In this document: positions 1-8,732 of the stretch, one piece after another
Position numbering within the stretch: the stretch's first letter is position 1
Layout of the letters: the number at the start of each line of letters is the position of its first letter
Source of the DNA: Salinimicrobium xinjiangense DSM 19287
GTDB lineage: Bacteria; Bacteroidota; Bacteroidia; Flavobacteriales; Flavobacteriaceae
Direction of reading: 5' to 3'
DNA length: 57,655 bases
Assembly (NCBI RefSeq): GCF_000423585.1
Contig: NZ_AUIG01000029.1
Span: 1-57,655, forward strand
Notes under the pieces: generated by a model
Seen by the model: only the letters and a program-made list of their open reading frames with translations
Databases searched by the model: none
What the model was told of the DNA's origin: nothing
Translations under genes and position numbers: made by a program

Positions 1-592
1 CCCCTCTCCTGTCACTCGCTCTCAAAGCGGCTGCAAATATACAACCGAATTCCACTTCCGCAAGCTTCCTCTAAAAATAATTTAAGCTTTTTTTGACATT
101 TTTGAAACTCCGGGAAATAAGGTGCTGAAAATGACATTTTTGAGAGGAATAAAAAAGTTAAATCTACGAAGTTAGAAGTACGAGTTCATGTTGTGCAATT
201 CCAGATGATCCCACTTCGTGACCTGTACTTCAGAATATCTTCATGAAACATTTTTTTTGAGGAGGATTTCTTTTAACCGCTGTCAGGGCTTAAAGCCGCT
301 GACAGGGTTAGGAGCGGAAAATCCTGTTTCCTGATTCCCTTATCTGGACTCCATCAACAATAAAATCAATTTTAAATTTTGAATCTTGAATCCGGAATCA
401 CATTTTGCGTTAACGGGTGAAGCGGCATCTTTTAAAGCGCCTGAAAAAAAGACGCTTTTAAAATACAGCGGAACACGCGACTCCCCGAAGCCCTAGCGAA
501 GGGGAGGAACGCCCATAAATTTGAGATACATATATAATAGTATTGTAAAGCACCCCTGAACCTGTTATCTTTGCAGCCTTAATTAAAGTTTT
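1..592. other. Intergenic region upstream of thrS
   Basis: No convincing gene is seen in these 592 bases. The stretch holds several inverted repeats: a CCGCTGTCAGG/CCGCTGACAGG pair around 277-308 (same family as the repeats at 44.5-45.0 kb), an AT-rich hairpin around 430-462, and a CTCCCC/GGGGAG hairpin at 481-506. It also has the word AAGTTAGAAGTACGA near 168-182, which recurs near 40030 and 53893. A degenerate copy of the AAAATGACATTTTT palindrome found in terminators elsewhere in the window lies at 127-141. The thrS promoter occupies the last 50 bases. Confidence 0.6.
543..573 (+). promoter_or_regulatory. Promoter of thrS operon
   Basis: A -33 TTG at 543-545 and a -7 TATCTTTG at 566-573, separated by 20 bases, fit the Bacteroidota consensus (TTTG, about 19 bases, TAnnTTTG). 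The -7 box lies 19 bases before the thrS ATG, giving a short leader. No attenuator or T-box-like structure is seen between them. Confidence 0.65.
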
Positions 593-2539
593 ATGATAAA
601 GATTACGTTGCCCGACGGCAGTATTAAAGAGTTTGAAAACGGCACTACCCCAATAGAGGTGGCAAAGAGCATTAGCGAAGGCCTGGCCCGCAATGTTATT
701 TCGGCAAAGTTCAACAATCAGGTGGTGGAGACGACCACTCCCCTTAATACAGACGGCAGCCTTACTTTATATACCTGGAATGATGAAGAGGGAAAGAAGG
801 CTTTTTGGCACTCTTCTTCTCATGTAATGGCGCAGGCTATTCAGGATCTTTATCCGGAAGCTAAACTCACTATAGGACCCGCTATTGAAAACGGGTTCTA
901 CTATGATGTGGATTTTGGAGAACATAAGATCTCTGAAAATGACTTCAAAAAGATCGAGGACCGAATGCTGGAGATCGCCCGCGGAAAGCACGATTTCAAC
1001 ATGCGTTCTGTACCAAAGGAAGAAGCTCTTGGATATTACAGACGGGAAAACAACCCTTTTAAAGTAGAACTTATCGAAAACCTGGAGGACGGAACCATCA
1101 CTTTCTGCGACCACGATACTTTTACCGATCTATGTCGCGGAGGACACCTCCCGAATACTGCTCCTATTAAAGCAGTAAAGCTGATGAGCGTCGCCGGCGC
1201 TTACTGGAGAGGTAATGAGAAGAATCCGCAACTAACAAGGGTCTACGGAATTTCCTTTCCGAAGCAGAAAGATCTTAAAGAGTATCTTGAGCTTTTAGAG
1301 GAAGCGAAAAAGAGAGACCACAGAAAACTCGGAAAAGAACTGGAGCTGTTTACTTTTTCTCAAAAAGTGGGTCAGGGACTGCCATTATGGCTTCCTAAGG
1401 GTGCAGCTTTAAGAGAGCGCCTGGAGAACTTCCTTAAAAAAGCGCAGAAAAGAGCGGGATATGAAATGGTAGTAACTCCGCATATTGGGCATAAAGAATT
1501 ATATGTGACTTCAGGTCACTATGAAAAATACGGAGAAGATAGCTTTCAGCCGATCAAGACTCCTAATGAAGGAGAGGAATTTCTACTGAAGCCCATGAAC
1601 TGTCCTCACCACTGTGAGATCTATAATAACGGTCACTGGAGCTATAAAGATCTTCCGAAGCGTTTTGCGGAATTCGGAACTGTATATCGTTACGAGCAGA
1701 GTGGAGAATTACACGGACTTACCCGGGTTCGCGGCTTCACACAGGATGACGCCCACATTTTCTGTACTCCCGATCAATTGGATTCTGAATTTAAAAAAGT
1801 GATCGACCTTACATTATATGTATTCAATTCCCTCGGTTTTGAAAACTTCACCGCACAGGTGTCTTTGAGAGATCCGGAGAATAAAACAAAATATATAGGA
1901 TCTGACGAAAACTGGGAAAAAGCGGAAAGTGCCATCATTAATGCAGCAAAGGAAAAAGGCCTGAATTATGTTGTCGAAACCGGAGAAGCCGCTTTCTATG
2001 GTCCTAAACTGGACTTCATGGTGAAGGATGCTCTGGGCAGACAATGGCAGTTAGGAACAATTCAGGTGGACTATAATCTACCGGAAAGATTTAACCTGAC
2101 ATACAAGGGAAGTGACAACGAAATGCACCGCCCGGTCATGATCCATCGTGCTCCTTTTGGTAGTATGGAGCGCTTTGTTGCCATACTTTTAGAACACACA
2201 GCAGGTAATTTCCCGCTCTGGTTGATGCCAGAACAAGCTATTATTCTCTCTCTCAGTGAGAAATATGAAAAATACAGCCAAAAAGTTTTAACTTTGCTGG
2301 AAAATCACGAAATTCGCGCCCTTGCCGACAACCGAAGTGAAACTGTAGGTAAAAAGATCAGGGAAGCAGAGGTTAGCAAGATCCCATATATGTTGATCGT
2401 TGGGGAACAGGAAGAAAATAATGGAACGGTTTCTGTACGTAAACATGGGGAAGGAGATTTAGGCAGCATGTCTGTCGAAGATTTCGCCCAACTAATTAAA
2501 AAAGAAGTAAATAGTACTTTAAAAGCATTTGAAGTTTAA
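593..2539 (+). CDS. thrS: Threonine--tRNA ligase
   Basis: Charges tRNA-Thr with threonine in the cytoplasm. The 648-residue protein has the full bacterial layout: an N-terminal TGS domain (about 1-61), the editing domain with HSSSH near residue 73 and the Cys of DLCRGGH near 179, the class II catalytic core with MNCPHH supplying the zinc-ligand Cys, and a C-terminal anticodon-binding domain. Length is normal for the family. The ATG at 593 follows a good -7 box. It is the first gene of a conserved thrS-infC-rpmI-rplT cluster on the plus strand, with infC starting about 20 bases after its stop. Confidence 0.97.
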   Translation: MIKITLPDGSIKEFENGTTPIEVAKSISEGLARNVISAKFNNQVVETTTPLNTDGSLTLYTWNDEEGKKAFWHSSSHVMAQAIQDLYPEAKLTIGPAIENGFYYDVDFGEHKISENDFKKIEDRMLEIARGKHDFNMRSVPKEEALGYYRRENNPFKVELIENLEDGTITFCDHDTFTDLCRGGHLPNTAPIKAVKLMSVAGAYWRGNEKNPQLTRVYGISFPKQKDLKEYLELLEEAKKRDHRKLGKELELFTFSQKVGQGLPLWLPKGAALRERLENFLKKAQKRAGYEMVVTPHIGHKELYVTSGHYEKYGEDSFQPIKTPNEGEEFLLKPMNCPHHCEIYNNGHWSYKDLPKRFAEFGTVYRYEQSGELHGLTRVRGFTQDDAHIFCTPDQLDSEFKKVIDLTLYVFNSLGFENFTAQVSLRDPENKTKYIGSDENWEKAESAIINAAKEKGLNYVVETGEAAFYGPKLDFMVKDALGRQWQLGTIQVDYNLPERFNLTYKGSDNEMHRPVMIHRAPFGSMERFVAILLEHTAGNFPLWLMPEQAIILSLSEKYEKYSQKVLTLLENHEIRALADNRSETVGKKIREAEVSKIPYMLIVGEQEENNGTVSVRKHGEGDLGSMSVEDFAQLIKKEVNSTLKAFEV

Positions 2540-2561
2540 GTTTAACCAAAATTTTTGAGCC

Positions 2562-3125
2562 ATAGCAATACGTAGAAAAAGAACCAAAAGACCTCTTAGA
2601 GAAATCAAAGAAGATCCGCACCGAATTAACGGAAAGATCCGTGCGGAAGAAGTTCGCCTCGTGGGCGACAACGTGGAAATGGGTGTGTACCCAACCCGTA
2701 AAGCATTAGCCATTGCCGAAGAGCAGGAGCTGGATTTGGTAGAAATATCGCCAAATGCCAATCCTCCCGTTGCCAAAGTAATGGACTATAAAAAGTTTCT
2801 CTATGAACAGAAAAAGCGTGATAAGGCATTAAAGGCCAAGGCCACCCAGGTGGTTGTAAAAGAGATCCGTTTTGGTCCTAATACAGACGATCACGACTAT
2901 GAGTTTAAGAAAAGGAACGCGGAAAAATTCCTTAAAGACGGAGCCAAATTAAAAGCTTTTGTATTCTTCAAAGGACGTTCCATTGTATTTAAGGAACAGG
3001 GAGAGATCCTGTTACTGCGCCTTGCTACTGACCTGGAAGAACTTGGAAAAGTAGAGCAAATGCCAAAACTGGAAGGGAAGCGAATGACCATGTTCCTCTC
3101 CCCTAAGAAGACCAAATCGAAATAA
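2562..3125 (+). CDS. infC: Translation initiation factor IF-3
   Basis: IF-3 binds the 30S subunit and proofreads start-codon choice. The frame encodes [18 protein letters not shown], then the typical IF3 N domain ([16 protein letters not shown]), a basic linker with YEQKKRDK, and the C domain ending in LSPKKTKSK. The first in-frame GTG (2661) would cut off about 33 conserved residues. A TGA at 2556-2558 closes the frame upstream, and no ATG, GTG or TTG lies between. Start therefore must be non-canonical; ATA at 2562, giving MAIRRKR and 187 residues, matches the N-terminus expected for flavobacterial IF-3. Rare start codons on infC allow autoregulation by IF-3 in E. coli (AUU); the same logic is inferred here. 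The start choice is less certain than the gene. Confidence 0.93.
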   Translation: MAIRRKRTKRPLREIKEDPHRINGKIRAEEVRLVGDNVEMGVYPTRKALAIAEEQELDLVEISPNANPPVAKVMDYKKFLYEQKKRDKALKAKATQVVVKEIRFGPNTDDHDYEFKKRNAEKFLKDGAKLKAFVFFKGRSIVFKEQGEILLLRLATDLEELGKVEQMPKLEGKRMTMFLSPKKTKSK

Positions 3126-3192
3126 TATCCTGCAGCCCAATTGGGCTGTATGATCTACAATAATAAGTGAGATAATTAAAAAGAAGGACAGA

Positions 3193-3390
3193 ATGCCTAA
3201 GATGAAAACAAAATCCAGTGCCAAGAAGCGTTTCAAGCTTACCGGTACCGGAAAGATCAAAAGAAAGCATGCGTTTAAAAGTCACATCCTAACAAAGAAG
3301 ACTAAAAAACAAAAGCTCGCGCTGACTCACAGTACTTTAGTACATGAGGCAGACGAAAAGAATATCAAACTTCAATTACGTTTATTGTAG
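3193..3390 (+). CDS. rpmI: 50S ribosomal protein L35
   Basis: A 65-residue, very basic protein of the large ribosomal subunit. It starts [20 protein letters not shown] and has the [17 protein letters not shown] stretch typical of L35. It lies 67 bases after infC and before rplT, the conserved order infC-rpmI-rplT. Length and start are normal for the family. Confidence 0.96.
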   Translation: MPKMKTKSSAKKRFKLTGTGKIKRKHAFKSHILTKKTKKQKLALTHSTLVHEADEKNIKLQLRLL

Positions 3391-3539
3391 TTGAACCTTT
3401 GATGGTTTACCAAATTTAATAACCCTGGAGTCAGGCAAAATGAACTTAGAAATTAGTCCCGATAGCTATCGGGATAGATTTTAGAAGTTCTTTTTAAAAG
3501 TGTCAAGAACGACCGCCTGCTACAAAAAAATTTAAAAAT
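3391..3539 (+). promoter_or_regulatory. Structured spacer/leader between rpmI and rplT
   Basis: The 149-base gap is long for an operon of ribosomal protein genes. It contains a perfect 18-base palindrome (TCCCGATAGCTATCGGGA, 3457-3474) nested between GAACTT (3442-3447) and AAGTTC, plus a possible outer AGGC/GCCT pairing that would bring the ends together near the rplT start. L20 represses its own operon by binding leader RNA in E. coli and B. subtilis; that this spacer is the flavobacterial L20 target is inference. Confidence 0.35.
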
Positions 3540-3884
3540 ATGCCAAGATCAGTAAATTCAGTTGCGAAGAGAGCCAGAAGAAAAAAGGTTCTTAAGCAAG
3601 CAAAAGGTTACTTTGGACGTCGTAAGAACGTTTGGACAGTAGCTAAAAACGCGGTTGACAAAGCAATGTTATATGCTTACAGAGACCGTAAGACCAAGAA
3701 GAGAAATTTCCGTTCACTATGGATCATGCGTATCAACGCAGGTGCCCGTATGCACGGAATGTCTTATTCACAATTCATGGGGAAAGTAAAAGCCGCAGGT
3801 ATCGAATTGAACCGTAAGGTTCTTGCAGACCTTGCGATGAATCATCCCGATGCGTTTGAAGCTATCGTCAAAAAAGTAAAATAA
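3540..3884 (+). CDS. rplT: 50S ribosomal protein L20
   Basis: Large-subunit protein that binds 23S rRNA early in assembly. The 114-residue sequence opens [20 protein letters not shown] and has the conserved [14 protein letters not shown] and [20 protein letters not shown] segments. It is the last gene of the thrS-infC-rpmI-rplT cluster and is followed by a strong hairpin terminator. In other bacteria L20 is also the translational repressor of this operon. Confidence 0.97.
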   Translation: MPRSVNSVAKRARRKKVLKQAKGYFGRRKNVWTVAKNAVDKAMLYAYRDRKTKKRNFRSLWIMRINAGARMHGMSYSQFMGKVKAAGIELNRKVLADLAMNHPDAFEAIVKKVK

Positions 3885-3906
3885 ATTAAACTGTTATCTC
3901 ACTTAT

Positions 3907-3940
3907 AAAGATCCCGTTCGAAAGAGCGGGATCTTTTATT
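3907..3940 (+). terminator. Terminator after rplT
   Basis: AAAGATCCCG (3907-3916) pairs perfectly with CGGGATCTTT (3927-3936) over a 10-base loop, and the stem runs into a T-rich tail. It closes the ribosomal protein cluster. Confidence 0.85.
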
Positions 3941-4014
3941 TTAAAATTTTATCAGATTTTCTGCATCTTTTTTCCGGTTTCCACGTCCTGGAGATATAAT
4001 CAAAAAACAGAAAA

Positions 4015-4221
4015 ATGAAAGAGCTCAAATGGATTTTCACCCTTACCTTTTTACTAGCCCTGCAGATCTATGCTTCCCCGGCCAATGACACGCTGGAATT
4101 AACTGCCACTTTTTGTCACTTTGCTGACAGTAGCTTAAAATGTTCATGTTCTGAAGAGACAAAAGAGGTCAAAAAGGAACAGGAGCGTACGACAAGAAAG
4201 CTGCGAAGACAAAATTTCTAA
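4015..4221 (+). CDS. Small putative exported protein
   Basis: I do not recognise this 68-residue product. Residues 1-20 look like a signal peptide (Lys/Trp N-region, hydrophobic core FTLTFLLALQIYA, then SPA). The mature part has three cysteines (C34, C43, C45), followed by a highly charged Glu/Lys/Arg tail. It stands alone between the rplT terminator and the convergent YjbQ gene. The hydrophobic start and the charge pattern favour a real small secreted peptide, but no homologue is known to me and it could be a chance frame. Confidence 0.45.
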   Translation: MKELKWIFTLTFLLALQIYASPANDTLELTATFCHFADSSLKCSCSEETKEVKKEQERTTRKLRRQNF

Positions 4222-4251
4222 GAACTTTTCAGGCGGGATAAAGAGATCTCT

Positions 4252-4704
4252 TTAACTTTTTTTCTCTCCATATATTGTCAAAACCAGTTTCCTGCTACCG
4301 CCGTGATCCCTATGTTCTCCAAGATAAATTCCCTGCCATGTACCAAGGTTCAATCTTCCCATTGTAACAGGAACCTGGACAGAGAATCCCATTAAGGAGG
4401 ATTTGATATGAGCCGGCATATCATCACTACCTTCAAGTGTATGCTTGTAGTATGGCTGATCTTCGGGTACCATTTCGTCAAAGTGACTTTTAAAATCTTC
4501 CCTCACTGTAGGATCTGCATTTTCATTAATACTTAAACCTGCAGAAGTATGTTTAATGAAAACATGAAGAAAACCTGTTTTTACCTCTTTTAGTTCCGGC
4601 AACTGTCGCAGTATTTCATCTGTGATCAAATGGAATCCCCGGGGCCTTAATGCCAATTCAATCTCTTTCTGAAAAATGTAATCGAGTTTTCCCATTTTTG
4701 ACAC
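4252..4704 (-). CDS. YjbQ/UPF0047 family protein
   Basis: A 150-residue protein of the YjbQ (UPF0047) family, small soluble trimeric proteins with weak thiamine-phosphate synthase activity reported for some members. The family signature is visible as HTSAGLSINENADPTVREDF, with a conserved His and acidic residues, and the C-terminal segment GTWQGIYLGEHRDHGG carries further conserved His. Length is typical. It lies five bases downstream of the amidohydrolase gene, so the two are probably co-transcribed. The physiological role is not established. Confidence 0.88.
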   Translation of the reverse strand: MSKMGKLDYIFQKEIELALRPRGFHLITDEILRQLPELKEVKTGFLHVFIKHTSAGLSINENADPTVREDFKSHFDEMVPEDQPYYKHTLEGSDDMPAHIKSSLMGFSVQVPVTMGRLNLGTWQGIYLGEHRDHGGSRKLVLTIYGEKKS

Positions 4705-4709
4705 CTTAT

Positions 4710-5543
4710 TTAAAACATCTTCAAGTTATAAAAATCTGATGCATTTTTTCCAAAGATCTTCTCTTTATCCTCTTTTGAATAGCTGCTGAAGAAATCTTCC
4801 ACGAGAAAAACTACTTCCTTATATGTTGCTGCGGAAAGGCATACCGGCCAGTCCGAACCGAACATTAAACGATCGGGACCAAAGGAGTCGGCTACCACCT
4901 CAAGGTAGGGCGTGAAATCGGAAGTTTTCCAGCTTAAGTCGGGAGTTTCAGTCACTAGTCCGGACACTTTACACCAAACATTCGGAAATTCGGCCAGTTG
5001 TACAATGTTGTTCTCCCAATTCTTGCCCGGTTTACCTGAAATTTTCGGTTTCCCCATATGATCCAACACAAATTTTTGCCTGGGAAAAGACTGTACAAGT
5101 TCCACTGCAGATTTCAGCTGATAATTAAAGACCAGAAGATCAAAAGTTAGTCCGAGGTTAGCGAGCATGCCTATCCCCCGCTGAAAATCGGGAGCGGTCA
5201 TAAATTCTCCTTTTTCGTCCCAAACCGTATGACGTATACCTTTCAATAATGGATTTTTAGAGAAGTATTTTAACCGGTCCTCCACATTGGGCGACGAAAG
5301 ATCTAACCATCCTACTACTCCTTTAACGATATCATTCTCTTCTGCTATTTTCAGAAGGTTTTCTGTTTCAGCTTCCGACTGATCTGCCTGTACGGCCACA
5401 CATCCTGAAAACCCATTTTCTGTTAGTAATGGTAGTAGATCCCGGGGAGTAAAGTCTTTCCTTATTGATGCCATTTCATCAGGTATCCAGGAGTAGGTTT
5501 GTGGGTTGTATTTCCAGAAGTGCTGGTGAGAGTCGATTTTCAT
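4710..5543 (-). CDS. Amidohydrolase family protein (fuconolactonase-like)
   Basis: A 277-residue metal-dependent hydrolase of the amidohydrolase-2 superfamily (TIM barrel). It starts MKIDSHQHFW, giving the HxH metal motif on strand 1, has FVLDHMGKP in the middle, and MFGSDWPVC near the end with the catalytic Asp. This layout is that of L-fuconolactonase-like lactonases; the true substrate cannot be told from sequence. The upstream DNA carries a 34-base tandem repeat that includes the start-codon region. It is the likely first gene of a pair with the YjbQ-type gene. Confidence 0.85.
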   Translation of the reverse strand: MKIDSHQHFWKYNPQTYSWIPDEMASIRKDFTPRDLLPLLTENGFSGCVAVQADQSEAETENLLKIAEENDIVKGVVGWLDLSSPNVEDRLKYFSKNPLLKGIRHTVWDEKGEFMTAPDFQRGIGMLANLGLTFDLLVFNYQLKSAVELVQSFPRQKFVLDHMGKPKISGKPGKNWENNIVQLAEFPNVWCKVSGLVTETPDLSWKTSDFTPYLEVVADSFGPDRLMFGSDWPVCLSAATYKEVVFLVEDFFSSYSKEDKEKIFGKNASDFYNLKMF

Positions 5544-5625
5544 TGTGCGATCCTAAAATAATTGTGGAAATTTTCATTATGCGATCCTAAAATAATTGTG
5601 GAGACGATCCTAAAATAATTGTGGA
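5537..5625. repeat. Tandem repeat over amidohydrolase start region
   Basis: The 21-base word CGATCCTAAAATAATTGTGGA occurs three times (5548-5568, 5582-5602, 5605-5625). The first two are part of a 34-base unit (5537-5570 and 5571-5604) that also duplicates TTTTCAT, which includes the reverse complement of the start codon. Copies are almost identical, which points to a recent local duplication in the 5' region of the minus-strand gene. Confidence 0.9.
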
Positions 5626-5645
5626 GACGCCCTAGTAGGGCGTCT
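5625..5645. repeat. AGACGCCCTA/TAGGGCGTCT palindrome
   Basis: A perfect 10-base inverted repeat around one central base. A second small hairpin (ATAGATGC TTT GCATCTAT, 5661-5679) follows directly and overlaps the 3' end of the next minus-strand gene. From general familiarity, palindromes with GACGC/GCGTC arms are common between Bacteroidota genes; here the pair may act as a terminator for the gene ending at 5676. Confidence 0.6.
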
Positions 5646-5675
5646 GTACGGTACGGCGAAATAGATGCTTTGCAT

Positions 5676-7040
5676 CTATGTCTTCTGTTTTTGTTTTTTG
5701 GCAGCCGGGAAGAGCACATTATTCAGGATGAGCCGGTATCCCGGAGAAGTGGGATGCAGTTCCAGTTCGGTCTTTGGATCTCCTACCATATGCTGATAAT
5801 CTTCGGGGTCGTGACCTCCGTAAAAGGTGAAAAATCCGTTGCCTTTAATTCCGTGGATATATTTTGCTTCACCGTTTATCCTGCTTTCTCCCATGACCAG
5901 AACTGTTGGTTTTATGGTCGCAGGATCATAAGCGGTAGTCTGACCCATAAAGCCTTTTACCAGCATTGTATGATTCTGTGTGAGCATAGTAGGAACGGGA
6001 TCCCATTTCGCCGAATATTCCATGAGCGTGAAATAATCCACATCCATTGGCACCTGCCGTTTACCGGTCATGTCTATAGAAGAAAATTCGTAAACCATTG
6101 GATTTCTTTCGAGAATAAAATTTTCAAATGCGAAGCTCTTTTCGAAATTCAGCCTTTTTTGATAATCTGCATCACTGGGATCTCCGTCAAACATAGGTTC
6201 TGCAATGTCTACTCCTTCGGCCGAAAGGGCTATATCAAAGCTATCTGTGGCACTGCACATGGCGAACATGAATCCGCCGCCAACTACATAATCTCTGATC
6301 TTTAATGCTACTGCCAGTTTAGCTTCAGAAACTTTGTCGTAACCTAACCGGTTTGCCAAAGCTTCAGCCTGCTTTTTATCTTCTATGTACCAGGGAGCAG
6401 TACGATAGCTGCGGTAAAATTTTCCATACTGCCCGGTAAAATCTTCATGATGTAAATGCAGCCAGTCAAATAACAACAATGCATCATTCAGCACTTCCTC
6501 ATCATAAATGGTTTCGTAGGGAATCTCGGCATAAGTGAGGACCATAGTCACTGCATCGTCCCAGGGCTTATTATCCTGAGGGGAATAAACGGCGATCTTT
6601 GGCGCTTTTTCCAGAAGGACTGCTTCCATATTTCTTGACGGGCTGGAGATCTCTTCAAGGATGGATTCTGTCTTTTGATCACTTATCACCTCAAATGATA
6701 CTCCACGGATCTTGCACTCCCTGCGCAATTCCTCAGAATCGGGCAAGAGAAAAGACCCTCCCCGATAGTTGAGAAGCCACTGCACCTTCACATTTTTGTC
6801 GAGCATCCAATAGGTGATCCCATAGGCTTTAAGGTGATTCCGCTGTGTTTCAGCATCCATGGGAATAAGGATCTGGGATGCAAATACCGGTGAAGAACTC
6901 AGGAAAAACAGGAGGACAAAAAAACCGGAAAAGAAGGAATTCTTTCCGGCTCTTTGATATTTTGTTACAGATTTTCTGCTTCCCAAGGATTTCAGAACAA
7001 GTATATAATTTTTAAAAAGGCACGTCGCTGTCGTCATCAT
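5676..7040 (-). CDS. Secreted protein of unknown function (labelled asparagine synthetase B in some genomes)
   Basis: A 454-residue protein that carries a signal peptide late in the frame (hydrophobic run FFVLLFFLSSSPVFA at about residues 40-54). I believe homologues in flavobacteria have been labelled asparagine synthetase B, but I see no N-terminal nucleophile Cys, no class II amidotransferase domain and no ATP pyrophosphatase loop. Visible landmarks are PKIAVYSPQDNKPWDDAV (about 172-189), LHLHHEDFTGQYGKF, YVVGGGFMFAMCSATDSFD with a possible nucleophile-elbow Cys (GGGFMFAMC), and FFTFYGGHDPEDYQH near the end. The GGG...C pattern resembles a class I amidotransferase-like (ThuA/flavodoxin-like) fold; this is inference. 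The ATG at 7040 overlaps the end of dnaB by 29 bases; a TTG at 6986 is an alternative closer to the signal peptide. Confidence 0.8.
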   Translation of the reverse strand: MMTTATCLFKNYILVLKSLGSRKSVTKYQRAGKNSFFSGFFVLLFFLSSSPVFASQILIPMDAETQRNHLKAYGITYWMLDKNVKVQWLLNYRGGSFLLPDSEELRRECKIRGVSFEVISDQKTESILEEISSPSRNMEAVLLEKAPKIAVYSPQDNKPWDDAVTMVLTYAEIPYETIYDEEVLNDALLLFDWLHLHHEDFTGQYGKFYRSYRTAPWYIEDKKQAEALANRLGYDKVSEAKLAVALKIRDYVVGGGFMFAMCSATDSFDIALSAEGVDIAEPMFDGDPSDADYQKRLNFEKSFAFENFILERNPMVYEFSSIDMTGKRQVPMDVDYFTLMEYSAKWDPVPTMLTQNHTMLVKGFMGQTTAYDPATIKPTVLVMGESRINGEAKYIHGIKGNGFFTFYGGHDPEDYQHMVGDPKTELELHPTSPGYRLILNNVLFPAAKKQKQKT

Positions 7041-8565
7041 TTAAATCATCGTTCATTGAGCTTCCGAAGGCTTCATCGGCACTCGGGAAATGGCCGGTAT
7101 TAAAGCCCATGTCCCCCGAATCGTCATCATTCATCTTCGAATGGAATTCAGAAGGAGAATCAAAGTCATCTAAGTTATCGAATTTACCTAAATGTCCAAT
7201 GAATTTCAAACGAATATTCTCCAAGCCTCCGTTCCTGTGTTTGGCAACTATGAATTCCCCCTGTCCATCTGTGGGAGAGCGCTCTTCGTCATCCCATTCT
7301 TCGATCTTATAGTATTCGGGGCGATAGATAAACGATACAATATCGGCATCCTGTTCAATAGCTCCAGATTCCCGAAGATCACTCAAAAGTGGCCTTTTTG
7401 AACCTCCTCTTGTTTCTACAGCACGGGAGAGCTGCGAAAGTGCGATAACCGGAACGTTTAATTCTTTGGCTAGTGCTTTCAGGTTTCTCGAAATTGTAGA
7501 GATCTCCTGCTCCCGGTTTCCACCTTTTTGGCTTCCGCCTGCAGTCATTAACTGGAGGTAATCAATTACTATTAGTCTAATTCCGTGCTGCGAAGCGAGC
7601 CTTCTTGCTTTTGCCCGAAGATCAAAAATAGAAAGCGAAGGTGTATCATCTATAAATAATGGTGCTTTCTCAAGCGCTTTTACCTTTACGTTCAACTGCT
7701 CCCATTCGTGTTTTTCGAGGTTTCCGGTACGGAGTTTTTCTGAAGACAAGCCTGTTTCCGAAGAGATCAATCTGGTGATCAACTGCACCGAAGACATCTC
7801 CAGGGAGAAAAAAGCAACCGGAATGTTTTGCCCAACAGAAATATTACGGGCCATTGAGAGCGTCAAAGCCGTTTTTCCCATACCGGGCCGTGCGGCCACA
7901 ATAATAAGATCACTTGGCTGCCAACCTGAAGTTAATTTGTCAAGCTTATCAAATCCTGAAGGAACTCCACTTAGTCCGGATTTATTTGAAATTTCCTCAA
8001 TCCTCTTTTTTGCCTGCATCACAAGCTCCTGCGCCGTCTCTGAAGATCTTTTGATGTTCCCCTGGGTTACTTCATAAAGTCTGGATTCTGCCTTGTCTAA
8101 AAGGTCGAAAACATCTGTTGTTTCATCGTAGGACTCCTCGATGATTTCATTTGATATTTTGATCAGACTTCGTTGAATATATTTTTGAAGAATAATCCTC
8201 GCGTGAAATTCAATATGGGCCGAAGAAGATACTTTTTGAGTTAGCTGGACCAGGTAAAAATCCCCTCCCGCCTGCTCAAGCCTCTCATCTTTCCTCAATT
8301 GGTTGGAAACCGTTAATAAGTCGACAGGTTCTGAATTCTCGAATAACTTAAAAATGGCTTCAAAGATGTATTGGTGAGCACTTTTATAGAATACATCGGG
8401 GTGTAAAATATCGATGATCTCATCAACTCCTCTTTTATCGATCATCATTGCTCCGAGCACAACCTCCTCTAAATCAACTGCTTGTGGGGGTAATTTTCCT
8501 TTTTCGAGATTTATGACATTCCCGGGACTGTAATTGTAATTTTGAGGGGCTTTGGCTTTTTCCAT
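7012..8565 (-). CDS. dnaB: Replicative DNA helicase
   Basis: Hexameric helicase that unwinds DNA at the replication fork. The 517-residue protein has the DnaB N-terminal domain (about 30-130, AVDLEEVVLGAMMID), a linker helix, and the RecA-like C domain with Walker A ARPGMGKT near 225-232, Walker B LIVIDYLQLM, and the H4-like region with ALSQLSRAVE and SDLRESGAIEQDAD. The acidic Ser/Asp-rich tail (DDDSGDMGF...NDDDSDVPF) is an extension seen in many Bacteroidota. No intein interrupts the Walker or H4 motifs. The tail overlaps the start of the downstream gene. Confidence 0.97.
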   Translation of the reverse strand: MEKAKAPQNYNYSPGNVINLEKGKLPPQAVDLEEVVLGAMMIDKRGVDEIIDILHPDVFYKSAHQYIFEAIFKLFENSEPVDLLTVSNQLRKDERLEQAGGDFYLVQLTQKVSSSAHIEFHARIILQKYIQRSLIKISNEIIEESYDETTDVFDLLDKAESRLYEVTQGNIKRSSETAQELVMQAKKRIEEISNKSGLSGVPSGFDKLDKLTSGWQPSDLIIVAARPGMGKTALTLSMARNISVGQNIPVAFFSLEMSSVQLITRLISSETGLSSEKLRTGNLEKHEWEQLNVKVKALEKAPLFIDDTPSLSIFDLRAKARRLASQHGIRLIVIDYLQLMTAGGSQKGGNREQEISTISRNLKALAKELNVPVIALSQLSRAVETRGGSKRPLLSDLRESGAIEQDADIVSFIYRPEYYKIEEWDDEERSPTDGQGEFIVAKHRNGGLENIRLKFIGHLGKFDNLDDFDSPSEFHSKMNDDDSGDMGFNTGHFPSADEAFGSSMNDDLNDDDSDVPF

Positions 8566-8677
8566 GTTACGAATGTAGAAAAATTGGTTTTAGAACGTTC
8601 CTGTGAGCGGGTCGACTTAGTTCACAGTTTATGAACATTTTAACTGTTGAAAACTTTATTATTTTGTTGATAAGGCC

Positions 8678-8712
8678 AAAAAAATCCGGAGTTTCACCCT
8701 CCGGATTTTTTT
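8678..8712 (-). terminator. Terminator after accA
   Basis: AATCCGGA pairs with TCCGGATT around GTTTCACCC, flanked on both sides by runs of A or T, so it can work in both directions. Its main role is to end accA transcription before dnaB. Confidence 0.85.
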
Positions 8713-8732
8713 CCTTCTTATGTTTAAAGAGA

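Noticed and set aside
1-592. Riboswitch or T-box upstream of thrS
   Set aside because: No tRNA-anticodon-binding structure or conserved T-box word was found; the hairpins belong to dispersed repeats, and the leader after the -7 box is under 20 bases.
767-1114. Antisense frame of 115 codons inside thrS
   Set aside because: It is a shadow of a strongly conserved gene on the other strand, without any recognisable motif.
5537-5625. Repeat array as CRISPR
   Set aside because: There are only three copies with spacers of 2-13 bases, no palindromic repeat of CRISPR type and no cas genes in the window.
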